A stretch of DNA of 49,604 nucleotides from Xenorhabdus sp. IM139775 (lineage in GTDB: Bacteria; Pseudomonadota; Gammaproteobacteria; Enterobacterales; Enterobacteriaceae): contig NZ_JAQRFK010000021.1 of NCBI RefSeq assembly GCF_028598745.1, forward strand, positions 1 through 49,604, read 5' to 3'. A program made the position numbers and the translations under genes. The stretch's first letter is position 1; every line of letters starts with the position of its first letter. Below the pieces are notes generated by a model that ran no database searches, was not told where the DNA came from, and saw only the letters and a list, made by a program, of their open reading frames with translations. Positions 30,182 through 42,423 of this stretch are shown here, piece by piece.

Positions 30182-30196
30182 AATTAGGTAGAAAAC

Positions 30197-30994
30197 ATGG
30201 ATAAAATGAAATCTGTCTCGATTGAACGACTTAAGGGGATTATGGCGCAGTTGCGCCATCCCCAGAACGGCTGTCCGTGGGACAAAGTACAGACCTGTGC
30301 GACGATAGCCCCTTATACGCTGGAAGAAACCTATGAAGTGCTGGATGCGATTGAGCGCAATGATGCGGATGCCCTGAAAGAAGAATTGGGGGATCTGCTG
30401 TTTCATATCGTGTTTTATGCCCAGATGGCTCAGGAGCAGCAGCAATTTGATTTTGAAGATATTTGTGAGGCCGTGTGTGACAAGCTGGAGCGCCGCCATC
30501 CTCATATCTTCAATCAACAAGCGGGTATCAGCAGTGAAGAGGCAATAGGAAGTTGGGAACAACGCAAGGCCGCAGAAAGGGCGGAGAAAAACCAGCATTC
30601 GGTGCTGGATGATATCCCGGTCAGCCTGCCGGCACTGATGAAAGCCTATAAAATCCAGAAACGCTGTGCTTCGGTCGGTTTTGATTGGGATACCCTTGGC
30701 CCCGTGCTGGGCAAAGTCTATGAAGAAATTGATGAAGTGATGGACGAAGCAAAACAGGCGGTGGTTGATCAAGATCGGCTGGAAGAAGAACTGGGGGATT
30801 TGCTGTTTTCGGTGGTCAACTTATCCCGCCATTTGGGGCATAAGCCGGAGATGGCACTGCAAAAAGCCTGCCAGAAATTCGAAAACCGTTTTCGTCACGT
30901 CGAAAGATTGATCACTGACAAAGGTTTGTCACTGGAAACGGCGACATTGGATGAGATGGAAGAAATGTGGCAGCGGGTGAAAAAATCAAATTAA
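30197..30994 (+). CDS. mazG: Nucleoside triphosphate pyrophosphohydrolase MazG
   Basis: Hydrolyses nucleoside triphosphates to monophosphates and pyrophosphate; in E. coli it lowers ppGpp and cleans damaged nucleotides. Two MazG domains are visible, one in GCPWDKVQT ... YTLEETYEVLDAIE ... EELGDLLFHIVFYAQ (about 27-85) and one in VYEEIDEVMDEAKQA ... EEELGDLLFSVVNLSRH (about 173-220), with the metal-binding acidic residues intact in both. Length 265 residues (E. coli 263). It lies 67 bases after relA and probably belongs to the rlmD-relA-mazG unit. Confidence 0.97.
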   Translation: MDKMKSVSIERLKGIMAQLRHPQNGCPWDKVQTCATIAPYTLEETYEVLDAIERNDADALKEELGDLLFHIVFYAQMAQEQQQFDFEDICEAVCDKLERRHPHIFNQQAGISSEEAIGSWEQRKAAERAEKNQHSVLDDIPVSLPALMKAYKIQKRCASVGFDWDTLGPVLGKVYEEIDEVMDEAKQAVVDQDRLEEELGDLLFSVVNLSRHLGHKPEMALQKACQKFENRFRHVERLITDKGLSLETATLDEMEEMWQRVKKSN

Positions 30995-31080
30995 AAATAA
31001 CTCATTGAATTTAAATGAAAAATAGGGTGATTGTTTCATCGTGTTATGGATTGTGGGGCACCTTACCCTGTTCAGATGGT

Positions 31081-31109
31081 TTGTAGCGAAATTAAGGTTA
31101 GGGTATACT
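31081..31109 (+). promoter_or_regulatory. Likely sigma-70 promoter of pyrG
   Basis: TTGTAG at 31081-31086 and TATACT at 31104-31109 are spaced by 17 bases and lie 57 bases upstream of the pyrG ATG. The transcript would start near CCCGTC at 31114-31120. E. coli pyrG is controlled by CTP-sensitive reiterative transcription at a GGGC/CCCG-type start; a pyrimidine-rich start is compatible but not proof. Confidence 0.55.
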
Positions 31110-31150
31110 GCTTTCCCGTCCTGTTATATTCATCATCCTTTTAAACCTAA

Positions 31151-32803
<1,653 letters not shown>

Positions 32804-32902
32804 GATATGGGGCAATGGGTTGATATCAAGCGAATTGCTTTGAGGTAATGTTTAAAATAATCGCTTTTAGTTTCAATCTGTTGCCCGGAATTTAACTTGT
32901 GA

Positions 32903-34219
<1,317 letters not shown>

Positions 34220-34262
34220 TTGCCGCTTTTTCCCTCTAAATAATAAATATTATTTATGTTTT

Positions 34263-34293
34263 GGCGAAAGGGGATAAACTCTTTCGCCTTTTT
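34263..34293 (+). terminator. Rho-independent terminator of eno
   Basis: GGCGAAAG at 34263-34270 pairs with CTTTCGCC at 34281-34288 around a 10-base loop, followed directly by TTTTT. Confidence 0.93.
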
Positions 34294-34571
34294 AATAAAA
34301 GGAAATGTTATTTTTCAGGGTCATTGCTCATGCTGGTGCAGGATAAAAATGTGATATGACAACAGAAATTGAGTTCTTTTTTTGCACAAAAATTCAGTAA
34401 TCAGACAAATCCCGCGTAACAGATCCCAAAATCATACAACTCGTATTTTATTCTTTGATAAGACTCCTTATTATTTCACAGGTAATGTAATTCCTTAACA
34501 TTTGTAGCAATGATTCATCATTTATTCTTTTTATATTATAAGGGCATGTATCATTGTTTTATGGAGTCTTC
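34294..34571. other. AT-rich upstream region of the dicarboxylate symporter gene
   Basis: This spacer (352 bases counting from the eno stop) holds no gene I can support. It includes TGTGATATGACAAC near 34352, half of a possible CRP site without a good second half, and TATATTATAAGGG near 34532, a possible -10 region without a clear -35. Confidence 0.4.
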
Positions 34572-35957
34572 ATGGACGCTTCAGAATCTTTAACTCCGGC
34601 GATTGGGTCTACCCCTTCAAATAAAAGAGGCCTTATTATTCTTGCGCTGGATATTATCTTGCTCGTGGTATTGCTTAAGTTTTTACCTTATGGGGAAAAA
34701 GTCAATGCAGGCTTGGCAATCATGGCATTTGTTGGCGTGTTATGGTTAACGGAAGCCATCCATGTCACCGTGACTGCCCTGTGTATTCCCATCCTGGCCG
34801 TTGGCATGGGATTGCTGAATACCGGTGATGCACTAAAATCTTTTGCAAACCCGATAATCTTTTTGTTCTTCGGTGGCTTTGCACTGGCAACCGCGCTACA
34901 TATCCAAGGTCTGGATAGATTAATCGCGAACCGTCTGCTGACGCTTGCCCGTGGGCGTTTATCCGTGGCGATCTTGCTGATATTTGGCATTACTGCCCTG
35001 CTGTCCATGTGGATCAGTAATACGGCAACGGCGGCCATGATGTTACCACTGGTGCTCGGTATTCTGGCGAATCTGGATGTCCGCTCTGAACGTAATACCT
35101 TTGTCTTTGTGCTGCTCGGTGTTGCCTATAGCGCCAGCATCGGTGGGCTGGGAACCTTGGTGGGAAGTCCACCCAATGCCATTGCGGCCGCACAATTGGG
35201 GATGGATTTCTTTACATGGATGAAATACGGCGTGCCAGTGGTCATTGTTCTCATGCCGGTCATGGTTGGGGTGATGTATCTCATGCTGCGACCAAACCTG
35301 AATCACAAATTTGATCTGGAATTGGAGCAATTGGAATGGAATGGCAAGCGGGTGATTGCCATGGGCATTTTCCTGCTAACCGTCGTGTGTTGGATTTTCA
35401 GTTCCTTCATTAGTGGCGCACTGGGCGGGATCAAAGATCTGGATACGATTATTGCCGTGAGCGCGGCGATCCTGATTGGCATCACGGGCGTATCAACTTG
35501 GTCACAGATCCAAAACAACACGGAATGGGGGGTGTTGATGCTCTTCGGCGGTGGCCTGACATTGAGTGCCGTCCTGAAAAATTCGGGTGCCAGTGAGGTG
35601 ATGGCGAATGGCATGGCCGCGACTTTCGGTACAAGTCCTTGGTTTGTCATCATCATTGCGATTGCTGCGTTTATTATCTTCCTGACCGAATTCACCAGTA
35701 ACACCGCGAGTGCAGCGCTGCTTGTGCCTATTTTTGCCACGGTTGCAGAAGCGCTGGGAATGCCGGTGATAGTTTTGACCATGATCATTGGTATTGGGGC
35801 ATCCTGTGCCTTTATGCTACCTGTCGCAACCCCCCCTAATGCGATTGTTTATGGCTCCGGCTACATCAAACAAATAGAAATGGTCAGGGTGGGCATCGTA
35901 CTGAATCTGGCATGTATTGCCATTATTTCTGTGATTGCGTGGTTCTTCTGGCTTTAA
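34572..35957 (+). CDS. DASS-family (SLC13) dicarboxylate:sodium symporter
   Basis: Inner-membrane transporter of the divalent anion:Na+ symporter family, 461 residues with about 11 hydrophobic segments. The two substrate and sodium-binding SNT motifs are present at 149-151 (ISNTATAAMMLP) and 376-378 (TSNTASAALLVP), with GTLVGSPPNAIAA and ATPPNAIVYGSG as the paired loop regions. Likely substrates are C4-dicarboxylates such as succinate or malate, by family. I start at 34572, with GGAG upstream, rather than at a TTG six codons earlier. It sits between eno and metK, where E. coli has other genes, near the DctA transporter and an aldehyde dehydrogenase. Confidence 0.88.
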   Translation: MDASESLTPAIGSTPSNKRGLIILALDIILLVVLLKFLPYGEKVNAGLAIMAFVGVLWLTEAIHVTVTALCIPILAVGMGLLNTGDALKSFANPIIFLFFGGFALATALHIQGLDRLIANRLLTLARGRLSVAILLIFGITALLSMWISNTATAAMMLPLVLGILANLDVRSERNTFVFVLLGVAYSASIGGLGTLVGSPPNAIAAAQLGMDFFTWMKYGVPVVIVLMPVMVGVMYLMLRPNLNHKFDLELEQLEWNGKRVIAMGIFLLTVVCWIFSSFISGALGGIKDLDTIIAVSAAILIGITGVSTWSQIQNNTEWGVLMLFGGGLTLSAVLKNSGASEVMANGMAATFGTSPWFVIIIAIAAFIIFLTEFTSNTASAALLVPIFATVAEALGMPVIVLTMIIGIGASCAFMLPVATPPNAIVYGSGYIKQIEMVRVGIVLNLACIAIISVIAWFFWL

Positions 35958-35974
35958 TCTCTCTTGGATGCTTT

Positions 35975-35998
35975 ATCGCCACCCTTGCAGGTGGCGAT
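35975..35998. terminator. Hairpin between convergent symporter and dehydrogenase genes
   Basis: A 9-bp stem, ATCGCCACC with GGTGGCGAT, and a 6-base loop lies in the 63-base convergent gap. TCCCTTG follows on the forward strand, a poor T-run. Confidence 0.65.
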
Positions 35999-36020
35999 TC
36001 CCTTGTAGGTTACGATCGTG

Positions 36021-37505
36021 TTAGCTGTCCTTGGTACTGATATAAATGTTTTTCACCTCTGTGTAAGCATCCAGCATCATCTTGTGGGTTTCACGTCCCA
36101 GCCCTGATTTCTTATAGCCACCGAAAGGCGCATGGGCGGGTAATTCGTGATAGGTATTAATCCACATACGACCTGTTTTTATTGCCTTAGCGATGCGCAG
36201 GGCACGGTTAATATCCTGCGTCCATACGGCACCTGCCAGACCATATTCGGAGTCATTGGCCATGTTGATGACCTCTTCTTCGTGGCTGAATGGAATGACA
36301 CAGAGTACCGGCCCGAAAATTTCTTCTTGTGCAACCCGCATCTTATTGGTGACTTTGGTCAGGATCGTTGGCTGGATAAAGAAGCCCTCATCAAATTTGC
36401 CCCCTGTCAGGCGGTTGCCGCCAGTCAGAATGGTTGCCCCTTCCTGTTTTGCCAGATCGATGTAACCTAAAATGGTCTTCATCTGTTGTTCGCTGACTTG
36501 GCTGCCCATTTCTGTTTCTGCCAGCATCGGATCGCCTACTTTGATTGATTCAAATACGGTTTTCAGTGAGCGCAGGAATTCATCGTGAATATCTTTATGC
36601 AGGAACAGGCGGGCACCGGATTCACAGGCTTGCCCTTGATTCAGCAAAATGGCATTGGCTGCATAGTTGACTGCCTTTTTCATATTGGCATCAGGGAAGA
36701 CGATATTGGCTGATTTACCGCCCAATTCCAGTGTGGCAGGAATGAGCCTTTTCGCCGCCGCTGCGGCAACGTTGTAACCGACTTCTGTTGATCCGGTAAA
36801 GGCGACCTTGTTAATGCCGTCGTGGTCGAGGATCGCCTGACCGACCACGGAACCCCGCCCCGTGACAATATTGACAACGCCCGCCGGCAGAACTTGATTC
36901 ATGATACGCCCCAATTCAAGCAGCGTTATCGGGGTGAGGCTGGCAGGATTAATCACAATCGTATTGCCGGCAGCAAGGGCAGGCGCGAGTTTCCATGCTG
37001 CCATCAATAGCGGGAAATTCCAGGGAATAATTTGCCCGATCACGCCGATGGGTTCCCTGATCACTAAGCTCAACGTGTCATTATCGATAACATCCGTCGT
37101 ATCAGAATGGGCACGGATAACGCCGGCAAAATAGCGGAAATGATCAACCGAAAAAGGAATGTCGAAATGACGACAGAGAGCCTGAGTTTTGCCGCCATCC
37201 AATGTTTCAAGGACGATAAAGCGTTCAGCTTCTGCTTCCAGCAGGTCGGCAATTTTCAGTAATAGAGATTGCCTTTCAGCCGCGGATGTTTTACTCCATG
37301 CCGGCAGGGCTTTTTGCGCGGCCTTGACGGCAAGTTCAACATCTTCAGCATTTCCCGCCGCATATTCTGTCAGCAATTCACCGGTTGCAGGGTTATGGCT
37401 TTGCAGCGTCTTTTTCGAAACACTATCCACCCACTCACCATTAATCAGCATCTTATAAGCGGTATAAGGCAAAAATTCTTTTTCAATATCATGTAGCTTT
37501 TTCAT
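36021..37505 (-). CDS. NAD(P)-dependent aldehyde dehydrogenase, AldB-like
   Basis: Aldehyde dehydrogenase superfamily protein of 494 residues that oxidises an aldehyde to the acid. The catalytic Cys is C294 in NQGQACESG, the general base E260 in LELGGKS, and the oxyanion Asn N163 in PWNFP. The C-terminal PAHAPFGGYKKSGLGRETHKMML resembles E. coli AldB. One residue is unusual: the Lys normally in the KPA/KPS motif, which contacts the adenosine ribose of NAD, is Asn here (N186, INPASLTP). The substrate is unknown. GGAG precedes the ATG. It lies downstream of dctA on the same strand, 279 bases apart, so probably a separate unit. Confidence 0.88.
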   Translation of the reverse strand: MKKLHDIEKEFLPYTAYKMLINGEWVDSVSKKTLQSHNPATGELLTEYAAGNAEDVELAVKAAQKALPAWSKTSAAERQSLLLKIADLLEAEAERFIVLETLDGGKTQALCRHFDIPFSVDHFRYFAGVIRAHSDTTDVIDNDTLSLVIREPIGVIGQIIPWNFPLLMAAWKLAPALAAGNTIVINPASLTPITLLELGRIMNQVLPAGVVNIVTGRGSVVGQAILDHDGINKVAFTGSTEVGYNVAAAAAKRLIPATLELGGKSANIVFPDANMKKAVNYAANAILLNQGQACESGARLFLHKDIHDEFLRSLKTVFESIKVGDPMLAETEMGSQVSEQQMKTILGYIDLAKQEGATILTGGNRLTGGKFDEGFFIQPTILTKVTNKMRVAQEEIFGPVLCVIPFSHEEEVINMANDSEYGLAGAVWTQDINRALRIAKAIKTGRMWINTYHELPAHAPFGGYKKSGLGRETHKMMLDAYTEVKNIYISTKDS

Positions 37506-37729
37506 TATATTCTCCGGGTACTTTGGTTTTTTAGTATGCTAGGACATATATGCCTAATTTATTATTAGTCTAATTCTTAATTTTTACCAAAATTTAACTT
37601 TAATATAAAAGATCTACATCAATAAATATAAACATTAATGGTTAAATGATCGATGTGAAATTATTTTATTGTCTATGATTTTTTTTCGGCTGGGATATCT
37701 ATTCTGAAATCAATAACGGCATGTTATAT

Positions 37730-37752
37730 ATCCCCCTTTATATCAGGGGGAT
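37730..37752 (-). terminator. Terminator-like hairpin downstream of dctA
   Basis: ATCCCCCT at 37730-37737 and AGGGGGAT at 37745-37752 form an 8-bp stem with a 7-base loop, 33 bases after the dctA stop on the reverse strand. The flank on that strand is ATATAAC, not a strong T-run. Confidence 0.55.
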
Positions 37753-37784
37753 GGGGATTTTATTATTTATTATAGGGATGTTTT

Positions 37785-39086
37785 TTATTTATTTGCTATT
37801 TCTTCTGCTGAACTTGGCATCTTACCATTTAATGCTTGGTGCATCTTTTCTTTGTCCAACGCATTTTCCCAGCGAGCGACAACAATGCTGGCACACGCAT
37901 TACCCACTAAATTGGTCAATGCACGGCATTCAGACATAAATCTGTCAATGCCTAAAATAAGCGCCATGCCGGCGACAGGTACACTAGGAACGACAGATAA
38001 GGTCGCTGCCAGCGTAATAAAACCCGCTCCCGTGACCCCTGCCGCGCCTTTTGAGCTGATCATGGCAACGAATAATAAAGAGATTTGCTCCGTAATACTT
38101 AAATCAATCCCTGTCGCTTGGGCAATGAATAATGCCGCCATTGTCATATAAATATTGGTGCCATCAAGGTTAAATGAATAACCCGTTGGAATAACCAAGC
38201 CAACGACTGATTTTTCGCAACCCGCATTTTCCATTTTCTTCATTAGGCTGGGTAACGCCGCTTCAGAAGATGACGTTCCCAAGACTAACCAGAGTTCATC
38301 TTTAATGTATTTAATTAACTGAATGATGGAGAAACCATTATATTTGGCAACACCGCCCAGAACGACAAGCACAAAAAGCAATGAGGTAATGTAAAAGGTG
38401 GCAACTAACATCATTAAATTGCCAATGGATGAAATCCCATATTTGCCGATAGTAAATGCCATTGCGCCAAATGCACCAATAGGCGCTAACTTCATTAAAA
38501 TGCCAACCATTTTAAACATCGGTTCTGAGAAGTTTTGTAAAAATACTAAAACAGGCTCTCCTTTTTTTCCGGTTGCGGCTAAAGCGATACCGAAAATAAC
38601 AGAAATAAACAGAACCTGAAGAATATTACCATTGACCAGTGGACTCACAACGGTATCAGGGATGATATTCATGAGAAAACCAACAATGGATGATTCATGG
38701 GCTTTCTCCACATAACCGATAACTTTGCTGCTGTCTAATGAATCGGGAGAGATATTTAACCCATCGCCCGGCCGAATGATATTTGCGACAACCAAGCCAA
38801 TGAATAAAGCCAGCGTTGAGAATGTGAAGAAATAGAGCATTGATTTGCCTACAACATTACCAACGGCTTTAATATCATTCATCCCTGCTATGCCTGTCAC
38901 TATTGTCAGGAAAATAACAGGGGCAATAATCATTTTCACAATTTTGATGAAAGCATCACCTAACGGTTTTAGTGATTCACCGATATCTGGATAAAAATGA
39001 CCAAGTGCGATTCCGAGTAAGATGGCAAAGATGACCTGAACGTAAAGAATCTTATATAAAGGTGTTTTCTTTAAAGTGTTATCCAT
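37785..39086 (-). CDS. dctA: C4-dicarboxylate:cation symporter DctA
   Basis: Aerobic uptake of succinate, fumarate and malate across the inner membrane, a glutamate transporter-like fold. The 433-residue protein follows E. coli DctA (428) closely: [29 protein letters not shown], the serine-rich [11 protein letters not shown] (hairpin HP1), [17 protein letters not shown] and [10 protein letters not shown] (HP2), and [25 protein letters not shown] precedes the ATG. In E. coli dctA lies elsewhere, so this is a different gene neighbourhood. A DcuSR-type regulator is not nearby. Confidence 0.95.
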   Translation of the reverse strand: MDNTLKKTPLYKILYVQVIFAILLGIALGHFYPDIGESLKPLGDAFIKIVKMIIAPVIFLTIVTGIAGMNDIKAVGNVVGKSMLYFFTFSTLALFIGLVVANIIRPGDGLNISPDSLDSSKVIGYVEKAHESSIVGFLMNIIPDTVVSPLVNGNILQVLFISVIFGIALAATGKKGEPVLVFLQNFSEPMFKMVGILMKLAPIGAFGAMAFTIGKYGISSIGNLMMLVATFYITSLLFVLVVLGGVAKYNGFSIIQLIKYIKDELWLVLGTSSSEAALPSLMKKMENAGCEKSVVGLVIPTGYSFNLDGTNIYMTMAALFIAQATGIDLSITEQISLLFVAMISSKGAAGVTGAGFITLAATLSVVPSVPVAGMALILGIDRFMSECRALTNLVGNACASIVVARWENALDKEKMHQALNGKMPSSAEEIANK

Positions 39087-39376
39087 GTAACTTCCTGATT
39101 TTAATGTATTAATTTATATGTATTATATTTTTTTGAGGCAGCTTATTTTACAATGCTCTGTTTGCTTTTAAATCAAAGTGTCTCATTTTGTTTTTTATGT
39201 TTGTCCCAAAATAAGATGTTAGTATACATTGACTGGCACGGCTTATGACATCATTTTGTTTTGGTTGATTATATGTGGGAATATTTTGTGGCAATATTCA
39301 AAATGTTCAAAATGAGTAATGAATTCAGTAAACTTTTTCTATAAGGACAAATAACTTAAATATTACTGTATTATCA

Positions 39377-40105
39377 TTGCTATTTATCACGGCGGCGTTG
39401 TTGCACGGCATCAGCGGTATTGGTTCTCCTATTGCCAGTACTGCGGCGCTCAGTCTGTTTATGCCATTAAAAGAAGCCGTGACCCTGGCATTATGGCCAA
39501 CACTGCTGGTTAATGTCTGGAGTGTGGTTTCTGGTGGAAAAATCAGCTTCATATTACGCAAATACAGTTTACTGGCGCTATTTTCATTATTCGGTAGCTT
39601 TATCGGTGCTAAGCTTTTGTTCTTGGTTAATCCGGCATATTTACAGTTATTGATGAGTGGTGTTATTGCCTTTTACATCATCAATAGCCTTCGCCGTCAC
39701 CATCGACGTTTGCCGGAGGGTGCTGTCGTTCTGGCACTGTTCGGTTTGATCGCCGGTATTATTGGTGGGGCGACAAATGCAATGTCACCCATACTGATGA
39801 TGTGCTTGTTGGCAATGAGTCAAAACCATAACGAAATTGTCCGGGCGGCGAATTTGTGTTTTTTGTTGGGTAAAATCAGTCAATTGGCCGTGCTCCATCA
39901 AGAAGCATTCCAACTGTTTTCTTCCGAATATTTGTGGGTAATACTCATCCTCACTGCGTTATCACTACTGTCTCTCGTTATTGGCACTCGCCTGAGAACT
40001 TGGATTAGTCCACAGCATTTTCGCAAACTTGTCCTAATTATATTAGGGGGATTAGCCATAATGTCAGCGATTCAGGCTATACGAGTTTTGATATCAACAT
40101 GTTGA
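39377..40105 (+). CDS. TauE/SafE-family (DUF81) membrane permease
   Basis: Predicted sulfite/sulfonate-exporter-type permease with about seven or eight hydrophobic segments in 242 residues. The two repeated family elements are visible as HGISGIGSPIASTAAL (10-25) and GLIAGIIGGATNAMSPILMM (about 122-141). The start is uncertain: the frame has no ATG or GTG. TTG at 39377 lacks a ribosome binding site and cuts into the first segment, whereas an AAGGAC at 39343-39348 suggests initiation near ATT 39362, giving ITVLSLLFITAALL. The true start may be non-canonical, or the gene may have lost its start. The substrate is unknown. Divergent from dctA. Confidence 0.75.
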   Translation: MLFITAALLHGISGIGSPIASTAALSLFMPLKEAVTLALWPTLLVNVWSVVSGGKISFILRKYSLLALFSLFGSFIGAKLLFLVNPAYLQLLMSGVIAFYIINSLRRHHRRLPEGAVVLALFGLIAGIIGGATNAMSPILMMCLLAMSQNHNEIVRAANLCFLLGKISQLAVLHQEAFQLFSSEYLWVILILTALSLLSLVIGTRLRTWISPQHFRKLVLIILGGLAIMSAIQAIRVLISTC

Positions 40106-40358
40106 ATATATGACCGCACAAGGTTGTGGAAATGATTAAAATAACTTGATTTAAGGATCTATTTATTGAAAAAAAATTGTTTTGCCTTTTGCTTATCCTA
40201 TTGATGACTGTAAGCACACCTTATTAATTCTGGATGGCATAATATAATCAATAACCAAGTCATAATTTTTATTTATTTAATAAGAAAATTTTTATTAAAC
40301 TGAATTATATGTTCTCCTTCTGCTATTATTGCCTTATCAGTAATAGACGGAGTTGATC

Positions 40359-40706
40359 ATGAGAAAATTGTTAACGATTTGTTTATTGGGATTTGCATTG
40401 GCAGGATGTGATAATCAACTCAAAATTGATGGAACCAATGAAATTGCTGTAAAAACATCCATTGAAAAAATCAGGGATACTTTACCAGAAGATAAAAAAT
40501 TACAATTTGATGATGCATTGAATATCGTCATGCTCAATAGTATCAACTTTGATGAGCTGTTTAAGGACAACCAGAACGGAAATATCCAACATGGCGATAT
40601 ACAAAAGTTGGAGCAAAAATTTTTTCAATCTCTTCATGGGAAAACTGCCGATCAAGTTATTGAAGAGGCAGGGAAAATTAAAGCCGCCAGCCTGATCAAA
40701 AAATGA
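40359..40706 (+). CDS. Small lipoprotein (DUF6694-like)
   Basis: A 115-residue predicted lipoprotein. Residues 1-16 are a signal peptide and the lipobox is L14-A15-G16-C17, so Cys17 would carry the lipid. Asp18 follows the Cys, the residue that in E. coli retains lipoproteins in the inner membrane by avoiding the Lol system. The mature part is polar and helical with repeated SIEKIRDTLPEDKKLQFDDAL-type segments, which I associate with DUF6694 proteins, without certainty. GGAG lies before the ATG at 40359; an in-frame TTG two codons earlier is less likely. Function unknown. It is convergent with metK. Confidence 0.8.
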   Translation: MRKLLTICLLGFALAGCDNQLKIDGTNEIAVKTSIEKIRDTLPEDKKLQFDDALNIVMLNSINFDELFKDNQNGNIQHGDIQKLEQKFFQSLHGKTADQVIEEAGKIKAASLIKK

Positions 40707-40780
40707 ATTTAGGTTTCCGCCAGATTTCCCACTCTTGCAGCCGGACACTGCCCGCAATGGTTCCCCGTTGCTGCTAAGAT

Positions 40781-40804
40781 AAAAAAACCCGCAGGGATCG
40801 CGGG
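40781..40804 (-). terminator. Rho-independent terminator of metK
   Basis: Read on the reverse strand, GCGGG... forms as CCCGC/GCGGG arms at 40788-40792 and 40800-40804 with a 7-base loop, followed by seven T residues (A-run at 40781-40787). It lies 20 bases after the metK stop. Confidence 0.88.
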
Positions 40805-40824
40805 CTTCATCGGCTAGCAAAGCA

Positions 40825-41979
40825 TTATTTCAATCCTGCCGCAGAACGTAGAATTTCAGCTTTATCTGTTGCTTCCCACGGGAACTGTTCACGACCGAAA
40901 TGACCATAGGCCGCGGTATCACGATAAATCGGGTGTAACAGATTCAGCATCTTAATCAGGCCATAAGGGCGCAGATCAAAGAATTCACGCACTAATTGAA
41001 TCAGGGTGGAGGTTGGCACTTTCTCTGTCCCGAATGTTTCCACCATGATGGAGGTTGGCTCCGCAACACCGATAGCGTAAGACACCTGAATTTCACAGCG
41101 ATCAGCCAGGCCGGCCGCAACGATGTTTTTGGCAACATAACGTGCTGCATAGGCGGCTGAACGGTCAACTTTGGAGGGATCTTTACCAGAGAATGCGCCA
41201 CCACCGTGACGGGCCATACCACCATAGGTATCAACAATAATCTTACGGCCTGTCAGACCACAGTCACCCATTGGACCACCGATCACGAAGCGGCCTGTTG
41301 GGTTGATGAAATATTTCGTCATCGGAGTCAGCCATTCAGTCGGCAATACCGGCTTGATGATCTCATCCATCACCGCTTCTTGCAGGCTTTTTTGATCGAT
41401 ATCTTCGGAGTGCTGAGTGGAAAGTACAACGGCATCAATGCCAATGATTTTGTTGTTTTCGTACTGGAAGGTGACCTGACTTTTCGCATCAGGGCGCAGC
41501 CACGGCAGGGTGCCGTTTTTACGCACTTCAGCCTGACGCTCAACCAAACGGTGTGCATAAGTGATAGGTGCTGGCATGAGAACATCCGTTTCGTTGGTCG
41601 CATAACCAAACATCAAACCCTGATCCCCAGCACCTTGCTCCAGCGGATCAGCACGGTCAACACCTTGATTGATATCAGGAGATTGTTTACCAATGGCACT
41701 GATCACAGCGCACGAGTTGGCATCAAATCCCATATCTGAACTGGTGTAACCGATTTCACGTACTGTACGGCGAGTAATTTCTTCAATATCAACCCAAGCG
41801 CTGGTCGTGATTTCGCCACCCACCATCACCATGCCCGTTTTAACATAAGTTTCGCAAGCAACGCGAGCTTTAGGATCTTGTTCTAAGATTGCATCAAGGA
41901 CGGCATCGGAAATCTGATCGGCAATTTTATCTGGATGTCCTTCTGAAACAGATTCAGAAGTGAAAAGATGTGTAGTCAT
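40825..41979 (-). CDS. metK: S-adenosylmethionine synthase
   Basis: Makes AdoMet from methionine and ATP, the methyl donor for the cell and the precursor of the aminopropyl group of spermidine. The 384-residue protein equals E. coli MetK in length. Signatures include [13 protein letters not shown] (10-22), [12 protein letters not shown] (near 117-128) and GGGAFSGKD (near 260). AAGGT lies upstream of the ATG. It is divergent from speA as in E. coli, and its upstream region holds a possible MetJ operator. Confidence 0.99.
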   Translation of the reverse strand: MTTHLFTSESVSEGHPDKIADQISDAVLDAILEQDPKARVACETYVKTGMVMVGGEITTSAWVDIEEITRRTVREIGYTSSDMGFDANSCAVISAIGKQSPDINQGVDRADPLEQGAGDQGLMFGYATNETDVLMPAPITYAHRLVERQAEVRKNGTLPWLRPDAKSQVTFQYENNKIIGIDAVVLSTQHSEDIDQKSLQEAVMDEIIKPVLPTEWLTPMTKYFINPTGRFVIGGPMGDCGLTGRKIIVDTYGGMARHGGGAFSGKDPSKVDRSAAYAARYVAKNIVAAGLADRCEIQVSYAIGVAEPTSIMVETFGTEKVPTSTLIQLVREFFDLRPYGLIKMLNLLHPIYRDTAAYGHFGREQFPWEATDKAEILRSAAGLK

Positions 41980-42018
41980 TATATTTGGTTACCTTAAATA
42001 TAATTTTGGTTTAAGAAC

Positions 42019-42042
42019 GGATGTTTTACCATCTAGATGGCC
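42019..42042 (-). promoter_or_regulatory. metK: Possible MetJ operator upstream of metK
   Basis: Three adjacent 8-mers, GGATGTTT, TACCATCT and AGATGGCC, match the met-box consensus AGACGTCT at five, four and five positions, and the centre forms the palindrome CCATCTAGATGG. They lie 40-63 bases upstream of the metK ATG. E. coli metK is repressed by MetJ through tandem met boxes, so the position is right; the match is only moderate. Confidence 0.45.
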
Positions 42043-42194
42043 ATTTTAAGTTACTCTTGCTAAGGTTACCAGTCTTTTTAGTTTCAAATATCTTTCGCTG
42101 TATGACATTTTTGTTTTCGCGACTAAAAAGTATGGGGTGCCTGGCCTTATTCAGATAAATTTCATTTTGCAATTTTGCGGGATTACGAGTATAA

Positions 42195-42225
42195 ACTGCG
42201 CGCGTAACGCATAGTTATGCGCAGT
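42195..42225. other. Nested inverted repeat in the metK-speA intergenic region
   Basis: ACTGCGC at 42195-42201 and GCGCAGT at 42219-42225 flank a shifted inner palindrome CGCATA-GT-TATGCG at 42208-42221; the two pairings are mutually exclusive. The 444-base region between metK and speA otherwise contains the possible MetJ site near metK and no gene I can support. The repeat is about 200 bases before speA, so it could be an operator or the end of an unannotated transcript. Confidence 0.4.
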
Positions 42226-42423
42226 ATATAAGCAAGTTGATAATATTGAGCTGGCTCATCATATAGCCGCACATAAAGTATATTGTTTAGTATTCTCTAA
42301 ACGTTCCCATAATTTAAGAGCATGCTGTTCCCTGACATTTTTTAATGCGCAAGATAAAAATAGTGTCTTGGGTTATTGACCTTACAGGTGAAGGCGAACC
42401 TCGACTCCATGAAGGAGACTGCC

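Noticed and set aside
34352-34367. TGTGATATGACAACAG as a CRP site before the dicarboxylate symporter
   Set aside because: Only the first half-site matches TGTGA-N6-TCACA; the second half is poor.
39233-39250. CTGGCACGGCTTATGACA, resembling a sigma-54 promoter pointing at the TauE-type gene
   Set aside because: The -24 element is good, but the -12 GC is GA and no activator site or regulator gene is seen nearby.
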